Of a DNA stretch of 64,000 bases, positions 42,793 through 51,312 are shown piece after piece. Position 1 is the stretch's first letter. Each line of letters begins with the position of its first letter. The DNA is taken from the NCBI RefSeq assembly GCF_002019795.1, contig NZ_KV917381.1, positions 2,760,068 to 2,824,067 of the forward strand, in the 5' to 3' direction. The translations under genes were made by a program, and so were the position numbers. The DNA comes from Bacillus alkalicellulosilyticus. Its GTDB lineage: Bacteria; Bacillota; Bacilli; Bacillales; Bacillaceae_F. The notes below the pieces were generated by a model, which searched no databases, was not told the DNA's origin, and saw only the letters and a list, made by a program, of their open reading frames with translations.

Positions 42793-43737
42793 TTATTTGG
42801 CATCTTCCAGTAACCGAATCCTATTTGCTTTAATCTGTTCGTATTTCATTTTGCTCTTTTTACGTACTTGCTTCATATGATTTAACACGGTAACCGTTTC
42901 CTGTTTCGTTTTATACACCTGGTCAAGCGATTCCTTAATTTTTCCGTGTACTGTCCAATCGACAAGTAACCCATCAAAAAAATAATCCGCAAATGTAAGA
43001 AGTCCACTTATTTCAATTTCACTGTGATGAGAATTTTCGTTTACATCAAGAAGCTCTTCATGAAACTGACGTAGCCTTTTTTGAGCATGATGTATGGCTT
43101 TTTTCGCTAATTCAATGTGATTATGTTTTATAGCTGTTGTTAATACACCGCCACCAACCATATCCCATGTTGACCATCCTTTCGCTTTATCTAATTCGTC
43201 AATCGCTATATCCAACGACTGAATTGCTCTTTTTCCAGCTTCAATTGCTTCTTCTGATTCCTTTACTTTTCCTAAGACTTCAGCCTCTTCCTCGGCCAAT
43301 TCAAATAAAACTGAGCTCCATGGTGAATTCGAGTCATGAATGAGTTTTTCCTTTTCGGTTAATAAATGAGCGTACTTGTTCTCTGTCTCTCCAATTGTTT
43401 CTAGTAGCCTTTCATACTCTAGTACTTCTATTTGTAAATCTTCTACGGTTTCTTTCGTTTCTTCATAAATTAGGGTAGCTTTGACTAACTCTTCCTTTTC
43501 GCGTTCAAGCTTCTCTAGTCGTTTCCCAAACACGGCTAATAAAACCGATTGTGGCGAAATACCTTCTAGTTTTTTTACCGCGTGACTGTTTTTCTCGATA
43601 GTCTTTTGATACGCTGTAAGTTCCTCTTGTTTTTTAACTAAGTTCCGTTTCGTTCGGTCAAGATGATTACTCCACTTTTGTTGCAATCTTACGTTTTCTT
43701 TTACTCTTGTAAGCTCTTCATTTATATTCGTTATCAT
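42793..43737 (-). CDS. Coiled-coil protein, unknown
   Basis: 314 residues, no signal or membrane segment. Residues 1-130 and 150-200 are strongly heptad-like and rich in Glu, Lys and Leu. A short glycine-containing segment near the middle (WSTWDMVGGGVLTTAIKHNHIELAKKA) breaks the coil; the end is basic. No family is recognised with certainty; the pattern resembles cytoplasmic scaffold-like coiled coils. Start ATG 43737 follows GTGAGGTGAT. Its transcript probably ends in a hairpin overlapping the stop (42775-42806), just upstream of the germination operon. Confidence 0.6.
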   Translation of the reverse strand: MITNINEELTRVKENVRLQQKWSNHLDRTKRNLVKKQEELTAYQKTIEKNSHAVKKLEGISPQSVLLAVFGKRLEKLEREKEELVKATLIYEETKETVEDLQIEVLEYERLLETIGETENKYAHLLTEKEKLIHDSNSPWSSVLFELAEEEAEVLGKVKESEEAIEAGKRAIQSLDIAIDELDKAKGWSTWDMVGGGVLTTAIKHNHIELAKKAIHHAQKRLRQFHEELLDVNENSHHSEIEISGLLTFADYFFDGLLVDWTVHGKIKESLDQVYKTKQETVTVLNHMKQVRKKSKMKYEQIKANRIRLLEDAK

Positions 43738-43866
43738 CGGATCACCTCACAAATATATATACGAAAAATAGCTAGTTTTGGTTTCACCTACTAAAGGACA
43801 CGCCTACACACTTTCAACCCAAGCTCAATATACTATATTGACTCTAAAGTGATGGAGGGCACAACG

Positions 43867-44886
43867 ATGAGACAATATATTATTCTAGGGGTTGTTTATC
43901 TCCTTGCTCTCGCTTCATTTTTCTTTTTTGTTGCAAGTGACTATTGCGATTGTGAAATCAACGTTGTCACACCAATTACTCCCGTATTCCAAGTCCCTAC
44001 CGATGAATCGGACGATGATGAAACGAATGGTACGGAGGAAGAGAATGGTGAAGAGCAAGAAGAAACCGAAACCAACGGTCGTGATGAAGACAATGGTGAA
44101 GACCAAGATTCTGAATCTAACGGTCGAGAAGAAGAAGATACCGATGAAAATGGAGAATCTAACGGTCGCGACGAAGACGAAGATTCCACAAACGGCACTG
44201 TCCGTGACCAAGCAAGCGGTGATGAGATTTTGTGGGGGGTTGACTCCGCAAGTTTGACTGACCAAGAGTTCTTTGCTTGTGTAATTAACAACTTTGGTGA
44301 CCCTGTCATATGGGGCCGCTATTTAGAAGATAAAGACGGCGTTTCTTTCGGATTAATCACAGAAGAAGTGGAGTTACTTCATGATAATGGAGTTTCGATT
44401 CTTGTAATCTATAATCACTTCACTGATGGCACAACGTATGAAAAAGGTGTTTCCGAAGCAGAAACTGCGATAGAATATGCTCAAAACATCGGCGTTCCTG
44501 AAGGTGTTGCGATTTTCGCTAATGTTGAACCGTTTTATCCAATTGATTCTGCCTTTATCCAAGGTTGGTATGATACAATCGATCCATCAGAGTATACTCC
44601 CGCAATATATGGAGTGTTCTCTCCGGATGGAGACAACAATGTTCGGATTGCTTTTGAAGCAGCAGTAGATGACAATCCGGAGATACTTGATAATACTATC
44701 ATTTGGACAAATCAACCTCAAATAGGGATAACGACCGAAGCGAATGCACCAGAATTTGATCCACAAGGCCCAGAAAATGCGCTAACATGGGCATGGCAAT
44801 ACGGAATCGATGCGGAAACGTGTAACATTGATACTGTATTATATGAATCTGCTATTCTCGATTTTGTTTGGTCTCCAGAAGATTAA
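43867..44886 (+). CDS. Secreted DUF1906 glycoside-hydrolase-like protein with acidic linker
   Basis: 339 residues. An N-terminal signal or anchor helix (YIILGVVYLLALASFFFFVA) is followed by about 85 residues of extremely acidic low-complexity linker built from NGR-(D/E)n units (TNGTEEENGEEQEE, SNGREEEDTDENGESNGRDED). The C-terminal ~220 residues match the DUF1906 (Rv2525c-like) TIM-barrel: WGVDSASL, GRYLEDKDGVSFGLITEEVELLHDNGVSILVIYNHF and AIFANVEPFYPID. DUF1906 domains resemble GH25 glycosidases, so a cell-wall role is plausible. Start ATG 43867 follows GGAGG. The linker suggests an external, possibly alkaline or saline, location. Confidence 0.8.
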   Translation: MRQYIILGVVYLLALASFFFFVASDYCDCEINVVTPITPVFQVPTDESDDDETNGTEEENGEEQEETETNGRDEDNGEDQDSESNGREEEDTDENGESNGRDEDEDSTNGTVRDQASGDEILWGVDSASLTDQEFFACVINNFGDPVIWGRYLEDKDGVSFGLITEEVELLHDNGVSILVIYNHFTDGTTYEKGVSEAETAIEYAQNIGVPEGVAIFANVEPFYPIDSAFIQGWYDTIDPSEYTPAIYGVFSPDGDNNVRIAFEAAVDDNPEILDNTIIWTNQPQIGITTEANAPEFDPQGPENALTWAWQYGIDAETCNIDTVLYESAILDFVWSPED

Positions 44887-44923
44887 TTCAATGGTGATTT
44901 AAATGGTAATGGTCTTTTTGGTC

Positions 44924-44975
44924 GAGGGCACTGAAAAAGTTAGGTTATTTTTACTTTCTCAGTGCCCTCTTTTTG
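44924..44975 (+). terminator. Terminator of the DUF1906 gene
   Basis: GAGGGCACTGA pairs with TCAGTGCCCTC, with an inner AAGT/ACTT pairing, followed by T5. Confidence 0.85.
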
Positions 44976-45095
44976 AGCCACCTTTTTAAATCAAAGTAGG
45001 ACATGCTTACTAATTACCCTTAATTAGAAGGTACTGATTAGTATATGACGAATCTTTACTTACATGTTGTTATTTCAGAAATTGGAGGAGTATAC

Positions 45096-45914
45096 ATGGC
45101 TTATAAAAAGGATGCACTTCAAATACCTCTTGAATTGGAAGCTTTCAGGAAAGACATTGAAAAAACCGTTCAACCCTTTATCAAAATCAATCTAAAAAAA
45201 GCGAAAACTACGCTTCATCAAAGTAAATTTGCAGGGAACCCCTACTTACCACAGACAATGGAACATCCTTTAAGTAAGGACGGGAAACCAATGAAACTTT
45301 TAGCACAGCTTAACTTTAGTGAAATACCTAGGTTAGAGCCCTTTCCCACCGAAGGCATTCTCCAATTTTTTATCGGAGCTGAAGACGACGTGATGGGAAT
45401 TGATTTTGATGATATGACAAACCAATCTAATTTTAAAATCGTATTTCATAGTCATGTTATCGAAGACGAATCAAGGCTCGTTACTGATTTCAGTTATATG
45501 GACAACCTCAATACCGAATACTTTCCAATTGAACACGAGGTAGCCTTATCGTTTGAAGAAAGTTCTGAACCTGTTTCAAGTAACGACTTTCGGCTTGATG
45601 AGTTACTAGGGGACGTAGATCTAAATGATGAAGTGTATAAGGGCGACGAGCTTATCGAGTTATGGGAAGTCTATTCAGAAGCATTCTTAGGTGAGGGGCA
45701 TAAAATTGGCGGCTATCCTTTCTTTACACAATCCGACCCAAGGGAATGGGAAGAAAAGTATATGAAACATGAAGTATTATTGCTGCAAATTGATACCGAT
45801 GATAAGGAAGGCATTATGTGGGGCGATTGTGGTATAGCTAATTTTTTTATTACGAAAGAGGATTTACAAAAAAGGAACTTCACAAAAGTCATTTACAATT
45901 GGGATTGTCATTAA
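45096..45914 (+). CDS. ywqG: YwqG-family protein (DUF1963)
   Basis: 272 residues, cytoplasmic. It matches the DUF1963/YwqG family: SKFAGNPYLPQTMEHPLSKDGKPMKLLAQLNFSEIPRLEPFPTEGILQFF near the N-terminus, then HKIGGYPFFTQSDPRE and the C-terminal LLLQIDTDDKEGIMWGDCGIANFFI, the conserved GD-x-G-x-x-x-F-F motif. Function unknown. Start ATG 45096 follows TTGGAGGAG; an ATG 51 bp upstream has no binding site. Confidence 0.87.
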   Translation: MAYKKDALQIPLELEAFRKDIEKTVQPFIKINLKKAKTTLHQSKFAGNPYLPQTMEHPLSKDGKPMKLLAQLNFSEIPRLEPFPTEGILQFFIGAEDDVMGIDFDDMTNQSNFKIVFHSHVIEDESRLVTDFSYMDNLNTEYFPIEHEVALSFEESSEPVSSNDFRLDELLGDVDLNDEVYKGDELIELWEVYSEAFLGEGHKIGGYPFFTQSDPREWEEKYMKHEVLLLQIDTDDKEGIMWGDCGIANFFITKEDLQKRNFTKVIYNWDCH

Positions 45915-45921
45915 ACTATAA

Positions 45922-45975
45922 TGAGGGTGTCCGAAAAGGTCCTTTAATCTGACCCTGTGGACACCCATTATTTAA
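45922..45975. terminator. Hairpin between convergent ywqG and ku
   Basis: GGGTGTCC and GGACACCC close a structure with an inner AGGTC/GACC pairing. The T tract is interrupted. Confidence 0.6.
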
Positions 45976-45983
45976 TCTTAAAC

Positions 45984-46868
45984 TTAGGCGTTCTTTCTCT
46001 TTCTAGTTGTTGGCGTTTTTGCTACTGGTTCTTTTTCATCGGCAGTCTTTGCGGTTGTTGCTTTTTTCCTAGTCGTAGCTGGTTTCTTTTTCTTTGTTTT
46101 ATCAATAGAAGCTTGAAGAGCAGCCATTAAATCTGTCACATTGTTTGGAGTTGGAGTTGTTTTCTCAGCTCCTGTAACCGTTTGTTCTTTGCTTTTCTTC
46201 TCTTCAATTAACTCCATTAATGCTGTTCGATACTCATCATGATAATTTTCAGGCTGGAATTCCGTCGTTAGTTGGTCAATAAGCATCATTGCTGTATCAA
46301 TTTCTTTTTTCGTAAGATTATCTTCTGCTGGAATATTCGGTACGTCCCCAACATTCCGCACTTCATCGGGATAATGGATCGTCTCCATGACCAATGTATT
46401 TTGATACACTCGAATCACAGCCAAATGTTCTTTGGAGCGGATGATGATTTTCGCTACGCCAATTTTCCCTGAATCTTCAAGTGCTTTTCGAAGTAAGGAG
46501 TAGGCTTTATTTCCGCCTTCATTCGGTGACATATAATAGGTCTTTTCAAAATAAATGGGGTCGATTTCTTCTAGTTTAACAAAATCAATAATCTCAACCG
46601 CTTTATCTTCATTTTCCTTTCGAAGTGCTTCAAGTTCCTCTTCATCAAGAACAACAAATTTATTTTTCGCATATTCATAGGCCTTCACTATATCCTCAGG
46701 GGCTACTTCCTTTTCACAAACAGGACATACTTTTTGATAGCTGATTGGTGATTTACATTCTTTGTGAAGAGTACGTAATTTGATGTCTTTGTTTTCAGTT
46801 GCGGCGTGAAGCTTTACTGGGATGTTCACTAAACCAAAGCTTATACTTCCTTTCCACATTGTGTGCAT
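45984..46868 (-). CDS. ku: Non-homologous end-joining protein Ku
   Basis: 294 residues. The bacterial Ku core begins MWKGSISFGLVNIPVKLHAATE, has a CxxC...CxxC-like segment (ECKSPISYQKVCPVC), and ends near residue 255; the last ~45 residues are Lys/Ala/Thr-rich, the basic tail that helps DNA sliding. Ku binds double-strand ends and recruits LigD. It is divergently transcribed from ligD (117 bp between starts). In B. subtilis ku (ykoV) is active in the forespore, which fits the spore genes nearby. The start is ATG 46868 behind AGGTGAGAG; an ATG three codons on is also possible. Confidence 0.94.
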   Translation of the reverse strand: MHTMWKGSISFGLVNIPVKLHAATENKDIKLRTLHKECKSPISYQKVCPVCEKEVAPEDIVKAYEYAKNKFVVLDEEELEALRKENEDKAVEIIDFVKLEEIDPIYFEKTYYMSPNEGGNKAYSLLRKALEDSGKIGVAKIIIRSKEHLAVIRVYQNTLVMETIHYPDEVRNVGDVPNIPAEDNLTKKEIDTAMMLIDQLTTEFQPENYHDEYRTALMELIEEKKSKEQTVTGAEKTTPTPNNVTDLMAALQASIDKTKKKKPATTRKKATTAKTADEKEPVAKTPTTRKRKNA

Positions 46869-46985
46869 TCTCTCACCTACTCTTCTCTTTTCCTTAGTAT
46901 TTCAATGCATCCCATTTATTTATGTATGACTTTAATTTTTTTTCCAACACTAATGGTAAAAGAGACATGTGGAGGTCAAACAACA

Positions 46986-48794
46986 ATGAAGCCAATGATG
47001 CCAACCTTAACGTTTGAAACTCCGATTGGAGACGATTGGCGCTATGAAGTAAAATATGATGGCTTCCGCTGCAAACTGAAGTGGGACAAAGACAACATTG
47101 AGTTATTGAGCAAATATAACAATTCCTTAACCGAGCAGTTCCCAGAAATTATTTCTTATTGTAAAAAACTCACAAGAACAGTCGAACAACTCCTCCCTCT
47201 TACGCTAGACGGTGAATTAGTTGTCTTGGAGAATGAATATAAAGGTGATTTTGAATCGATACAAGTAAGAGGCCGCTTGCGTACTGAAGCTTCTATCCTC
47301 GAAAAAAGCAAAACCATCCCAGCCACTTTTATGGCTTTTGATGTTCTCCAAGTGAGTGGAAAAGACGTAACCGGTCAACTCTTTGACAAAAGGAAAGAAA
47401 AACTCTCAGATATCGTCACCAATGTCATTGGCGGTGATAAAATCAAACTCATTCAAGCCTCAAGTCTTCTTGAAGACGTTTGGAATAAAGTTACCGTTCA
47501 TCTCGGGGAAGGCATGATTGCGAAGCATAAAAACAGCAAATGGGAAATGGGAAAACGAACGAAAACATGGTACAAAATTAAAAACTGGCGAATTGTCTCA
47601 GCATTTATTACAGCTTATCAAAAAGACAATGGCTTTTTTCATGTCGCTGTCTGGAAAGGTGATACTCTTCTTCCAGTCGGCCTGTTTAAAAACGGTTTGC
47701 AAGACCAAGAGCGAAATGCGTTAATTGAAATTATCCGCTCGAACCATACAAAGGAAACGACTGATTTTATCTATGTAGAACCTAGCATCGTCGTCGAGAT
47801 TAAGTGTTTAGAATTATACCGTGGCCAATTACGAGAGCCTTATTTCCATCAGTTTCGCTTTGATGTCAATGCTGAGGATTGTACAGAGGAAAAGCTCGCA
47901 CAAAGCTTGGAACCATTGCCTGCTTCGGTTCAGATTACAAATCCCGAGAAAATACTCTGGCAGGAAAAAGGAATTGACAAGCTCACATTTGTACAATATT
48001 TACGAACAATGGCCCCTTACCTAATGCCGTTTTTGCAAGACCGAACGTTAACAGTTGTGAGATTTCCAAATGGGGTTCACAACGAAGCTTTTTTTCAAAA
48101 AAACTGCCCAGACTATGCCCCAGATTTTGTTCGTACCAGAATGGAAGGTGACATTAATTATATTGTCTGCAATGAACTCGAAACTCTTATCTGGCTCGGA
48201 AACCAAGCGTCTGTGGAGTTTCATATTCCATTTGAAACCATTCATGCCCATAAGCCGAGCGAAATCGTTTTTGATTTAGATCCCCCATCAAGGAATGAAT
48301 TTTCTTTAGCTGTAGAAGCCGCTATGTTAATTAAGGAAGTTGCCGACGGCTTACAGCTTCAAGCTTTTTGTAAAACATCCGGGAATAAAGGAATTCAAGT
48401 GTATTTCCCGCTCCCTGAAAACACCTATTCCTATGAGGATACTCGTGCGTTTACCGCCTTTATTGCTGAGTATCTTATTTCAAAGGAACCGAATTGGTTT
48501 ACGATTGAACGCTTAAAAAAGAACCGCGGTAAGAAACTGTATGTGGACTATGTCCAGCACGGCGAACGAAAAACGATTATTGCCCCATATTCAGCGCGCG
48601 GGAATGAAGATGGGTTAGTATCGACTCCTTTATTTTGGGAAGAAGTAAATGAATCATTATCAATTGAAGACTTTTCGATTATAAATGTTCCCGCACGAGT
48701 AAGAGAAAAAGGAGACCCGTTTGCCGGATTATGGGAAGCGAAAAAAGAACAGCCCTATGGTCCCGTGTTGGAGTTTTTGAAAGGTAAGAAATAA
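46986..48794 (+). CDS. ligD: NHEJ DNA ligase D (ligase-polymerase)
   Basis: 602 residues, domain order ligase then polymerase as in B. subtilis YkoU (~611 aa), with no 3'-phosphoesterase domain. Ligase: catalytic Lys23 in EVKYDGFRCKL, GELVV, FMAFDVLQ and EGMIAKHK (motif IV), KIKNWR (motif V). Polymerase: from about residue 310, ITNPEKILW, NGVHNEAFFQKNCP, the metal-binding FDLDPPS and KTSGNKGIQVYFPL. It seals and fills double-strand breaks held by Ku, important in dormant spores. The start is ATG 46986 behind GGAGGTC; the longer frame upstream crosses the promoter region and ku. Confidence 0.95.
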   Translation: MKPMMPTLTFETPIGDDWRYEVKYDGFRCKLKWDKDNIELLSKYNNSLTEQFPEIISYCKKLTRTVEQLLPLTLDGELVVLENEYKGDFESIQVRGRLRTEASILEKSKTIPATFMAFDVLQVSGKDVTGQLFDKRKEKLSDIVTNVIGGDKIKLIQASSLLEDVWNKVTVHLGEGMIAKHKNSKWEMGKRTKTWYKIKNWRIVSAFITAYQKDNGFFHVAVWKGDTLLPVGLFKNGLQDQERNALIEIIRSNHTKETTDFIYVEPSIVVEIKCLELYRGQLREPYFHQFRFDVNAEDCTEEKLAQSLEPLPASVQITNPEKILWQEKGIDKLTFVQYLRTMAPYLMPFLQDRTLTVVRFPNGVHNEAFFQKNCPDYAPDFVRTRMEGDINYIVCNELETLIWLGNQASVEFHIPFETIHAHKPSEIVFDLDPPSRNEFSLAVEAAMLIKEVADGLQLQAFCKTSGNKGIQVYFPLPENTYSYEDTRAFTAFIAEYLISKEPNWFTIERLKKNRGKKLYVDYVQHGERKTIIAPYSARGNEDGLVSTPLFWEEVNESLSIEDFSIINVPARVREKGDPFAGLWEAKKEQPYGPVLEFLKGKK

Positions 48795-48796
48795 TA

Positions 48797-48824
48797 AAAA
48801 AAGCGACAAAGTCGCCCTTTTTTA
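48797..48824 (+). terminator. Terminator of ligD
   Basis: GCGAC and GTCGC with a 3-nt loop, flanked by A7 and T6. Confidence 0.8.
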
Positions 48825-48825
48825 T

Positions 48826-48916
48826 AAGCAAGGAGCGTAGCCACTGCATTTTTTAAAAGTGTTTTACAAGTGCCTTTCTTGTGAAACACGCGCAGTGTGC
48901 GAAGCCCTTGCTCTTC
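48826..48916. repeat. Dispersed repeat, type B
   Basis: It starts AAGCAAGGAGCGTAGCCACTGC and ends GTGCGAAGCCCTTGCTCTTC, with an inner hairpin GTGTTTTACAAG/CTTGTGAAACAC. The outer ends AGCAAG/CTTGCT have changed together relative to AGCACTG/CAGTGCT in type A, keeping the pairing. Confidence 0.75.
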
Positions 48917-48980
48917 CCTGAATCATCCTGCAGGGCATCTTTGAACAACTGCAATTTCAAAACTTTCTTATTCTTCGAAA

Positions 48981-49152
48981 AGAGGATGGGTCAAAAGGTT
49001 AACAACCTTTTGTCCCATCCTCTAAGCAATGAGCGAAACCGCTACTATCTTTTAAAGCAAGTTGTGAGTGGGTTTCTCACAACTTGCTGAAGTGAGTGGG
49101 TTTCTCACAACGGGATTTGTGGCGAGTGAACCCATTTCAGACGTTCTAGCTT
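48981..49152. repeat. Terminator-family hairpin followed by type C repeat
   Basis: AGAGGATGGG-x-CAAAAGGTT pairs with AACCTTTTG-x-x-CCATCCTCT (48981-49023). The type C repeat follows (AAGCAATGAGCGAAACCGC to GTGAACCCATTTCAGACGTTC) with hairpin AAGCAAGTTGTGAG/CTCACAACTTGCT. This is the same order of modules as at 22991-23165. It fills the gap between ligD and the acidic lipoprotein gene. Confidence 0.75.
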
Positions 49153-49174
49153 GAAATGTCCCGGCTTCATTACT

Positions 49175-50533
49175 TTAAAATTCAATGTTATGTTGTTTAA
49201 ACCAGTCAATTCTTGCTTTTTCATCATACAATAACATTTCTAAAAACTCTTCGTCGTATAACAAGTCAAACAAGTCATCGTCTAAGAAAAATAAATCTTC
49301 AATATCAGAACGATTAAACCACTCTTGTTCAGCTAATTCATATTGTAACTCATCTAATCTTGTAAGCTCGAAATCATAGTCAAACTCAAAATCTTCAAAG
49401 TCATAGTCTTCAAAATCATAATCTTCAAAGTCAAAGTCCTCAAATTCATAATCAAAATCTTCATAATAACCGACATTATTCATGTAAATCAATTCAAATA
49501 ATTCAATAATGCTTATTATTTCATATGAAGGTGGTTTTTCAAGAGAGAATTCTTGTTCTCCATTAAAATTAGATGAACTTTCTGACCCTGTGATTGAGAT
49601 TGTGATTTCACCACCAAGATCCTGGTCAGTAAATTTCCCAACGATACTAAAAAATTGGCGAGAAATAAAGCCATCTTTCGTTAATTCTAGAGAAAATTCG
49701 CCTTTGCTTAGTTCCAAGAAGTCTTTTACATCTCTAAGTCCTCGAGCAATAAAATCAAACTCATCATTTTCAACTTCTTTCAGTAAGTCTTCCATCTCAT
49801 CCAAACTTAAATCAAACAGTTCGGAGTATTTGGGATTGGTAATCAATACAAATAACTCTGGCAGAGAATTAGTAATAAAGTTATCTAGGAATTGATAAAA
49901 TTTCTCTCCACTCACATCTACTGTAACGACTCTTCCCTCTTCTTTCGTGACAGAGAAAAACGACTCATCGATATCATTCACTAGTATGTTAGAAGCTTCG
50001 TTAATAAACTCATTCATTATCTCTTGTTCTTCTGAATTTAATGGATTCACGACGCCCATGTACTCTTCGCCACTTAATTCAGCAAGTTCTTTAAAATCTA
50101 ACTCGACAAATTGACCGGCAACTTCCCCCGGCACTAACCCAGGTATGTTTGGAACCCTTACCCACATTTTCTCAGCTTCAATCATAACAGGGATTTCAAC
50201 TGTCGTTCTTGCGTCTCCAAAATTAATTTCGGCTTCAATGATGATTTCGGCTTTTTCGATATCCTCTTGAACGACACCTTTATAACTAAGCTTTAAATCC
50301 TTAAGAATATCTAAAAAATCTTTTGTGTCTTGGTCTAAAGGATACCCTTTATAATCTAAAGATACCGTATAACTCCCTTCAAACGATCTGCTCTCAATTT
50401 CTAGGTTCTTGTTAATCGCATCCAGAATTAGCTGTTTTGGATCCTGATTTGTACTTACAAAATTACTACAAGCAACTAGAAATGAAAGCAAAATAACAAA
50501 AAATACAAATATCATATGTTTTCTAACTTTCAT
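49175..50533 (-). CDS. Large acidic lipoprotein with FED/YDF repeats, unknown
   Basis: 452 residues. The lipobox is FLVAC (Cys22). Residues 25-340 resemble the Bacillus lipoproteins made of beta strands that carry lipid-like or stress-sensing domains (repeated E-x-x-x-I-x-x-E-x-x-F patterns), but no name is certain. Residues about 355-390 are a short-period repeat of D-F-E-D-Y motifs (FEDYDFEDYDFEDFEF), and the following tail stays extremely rich in Asp, Glu and aromatic residues (LFFLDDDLFDLLYDEEFLEM). The net charge is strongly negative. Start ATG 50533 follows GGGGAGGAG. It is monocistronic. Confidence 0.6.
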   Translation of the reverse strand: MKVRKHMIFVFFVILLSFLVACSNFVSTNQDPKQLILDAINKNLEIESRSFEGSYTVSLDYKGYPLDQDTKDFLDILKDLKLSYKGVVQEDIEKAEIIIEAEINFGDARTTVEIPVMIEAEKMWVRVPNIPGLVPGEVAGQFVELDFKELAELSGEEYMGVVNPLNSEEQEIMNEFINEASNILVNDIDESFFSVTKEEGRVVTVDVSGEKFYQFLDNFITNSLPELFVLITNPKYSELFDLSLDEMEDLLKEVENDEFDFIARGLRDVKDFLELSKGEFSLELTKDGFISRQFFSIVGKFTDQDLGGEITISITGSESSSNFNGEQEFSLEKPPSYEIISIIELFELIYMNNVGYYEDFDYEFEDFDFEDYDFEDYDFEDFEFDYDFELTRLDELQYELAEQEWFNRSDIEDLFFLDDDLFDLLYDEEFLEMLLYDEKARIDWFKQHNIEF

Positions 50534-50625
50534 TTTTCTAACTCCTCCCCTTTAATCTAAAATACTACCAAACTACAATACCATATTCTGATAGAATTTT
50601 ACACAGAAATTCCAAATATCTTACA

Positions 50626-51312
50626 TTAGTTTATTCCTTGTAATAAAGTAATTTCTTGCTTTGCCTCTTTCACAGACCCATTAAAGACAAGTTTTCCCTC
50701 TTCCAACATTGCAATTCGATCCGAAAGATAAAGAAGTTCTTCAACATCATGACTCGTATAAATGATTGATGTTCCATTTTTAGAAAGGTCTTTTAAAAAT
50801 GGAAGCAGTTCTTGCTTTGAAAATAAGTCCATTCCAACTGTTGGTTCATCCATAAGTAAAATACTCGGCTCGTGCATGAGGGCGACTGCAATGTTTACAC
50901 GACGTTTATATCCACCTGATAAGCGTTCAATTCTTTCATTCTGAACATTTTTTAAATGCAGCAATTGCACCATGTCTTTTATCCTTTTGTGTTTATCTTT
51001 TATTTGCAACATACTTGCCCAGAAAGATAAGTTATCAAAAACGGTTAAAGTTGGATAAAGCGCAATTTCTTGAGGAACATAGCCTATTTTTTTTCGAATT
51101 TCGTTGACGTGATTCCGGACAGATAACCCATCGACTGTAATATCACCACTTTCTAACGGCATTGTTGTACTTAGTAATGATAGTAATGTTGTTTTCCCAG
51201 CTCCATTTGGACCGATTAAGCCTAGTACCTCACCTTCAGCTAATTGTAAATTTATGTGATGAAGCACTGTCCTATCACGAATTTTTTTAGTTATGTTTTC
51301 CACTTTTAGCAT
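50626..51312 (-). CDS. ABC-2 transporter ATP-binding protein
   Basis: 228 residues: GPNGAGKTT (Walker A), YVPQEIALYPTLTVFDNLSFW (Q-loop), LSGGYKRRVNIAVALMHEPSILLMDEPTVGMD (signature and Walker B) and a SHDVEEL switch. The GYKRRV and DEPTVGMD forms are typical of ABC-2 exporters such as the NatA/BcrA/LinrA group. The start is ATG 51312, which overlaps the preceding permease stop by 7 bp; an upstream ATG (51363) lies within the permease gene. It is third in a three-gene operon. Confidence 0.9.
   Translation of the reverse strand: MLKVENITKKIRDRTVLHHINLQLAEGEVLGLIGPNGAGKTTLLSLLSTTMPLESGDITVDGLSVRNHVNEIRKKIGYVPQEIALYPTLTVFDNLSFWASMLQIKDKHKRIKDMVQLLHLKNVQNERIERLSGGYKRRVNIAVALMHEPSILLMDEPTVGMDLFSKQELLPFLKDLSKNGTSIIYTSHDVEELLYLSDRIAMLEEGKLVFNGSVKEAKQEITLLQGIN

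Noticed and set aside
43915-44309. Antisense open frames opposite the DUF1906 linker
   Set aside because: They arise because GAA, GAC and GAT codons give no stops on the opposite strand; there is no start signal and their products are low-complexity.
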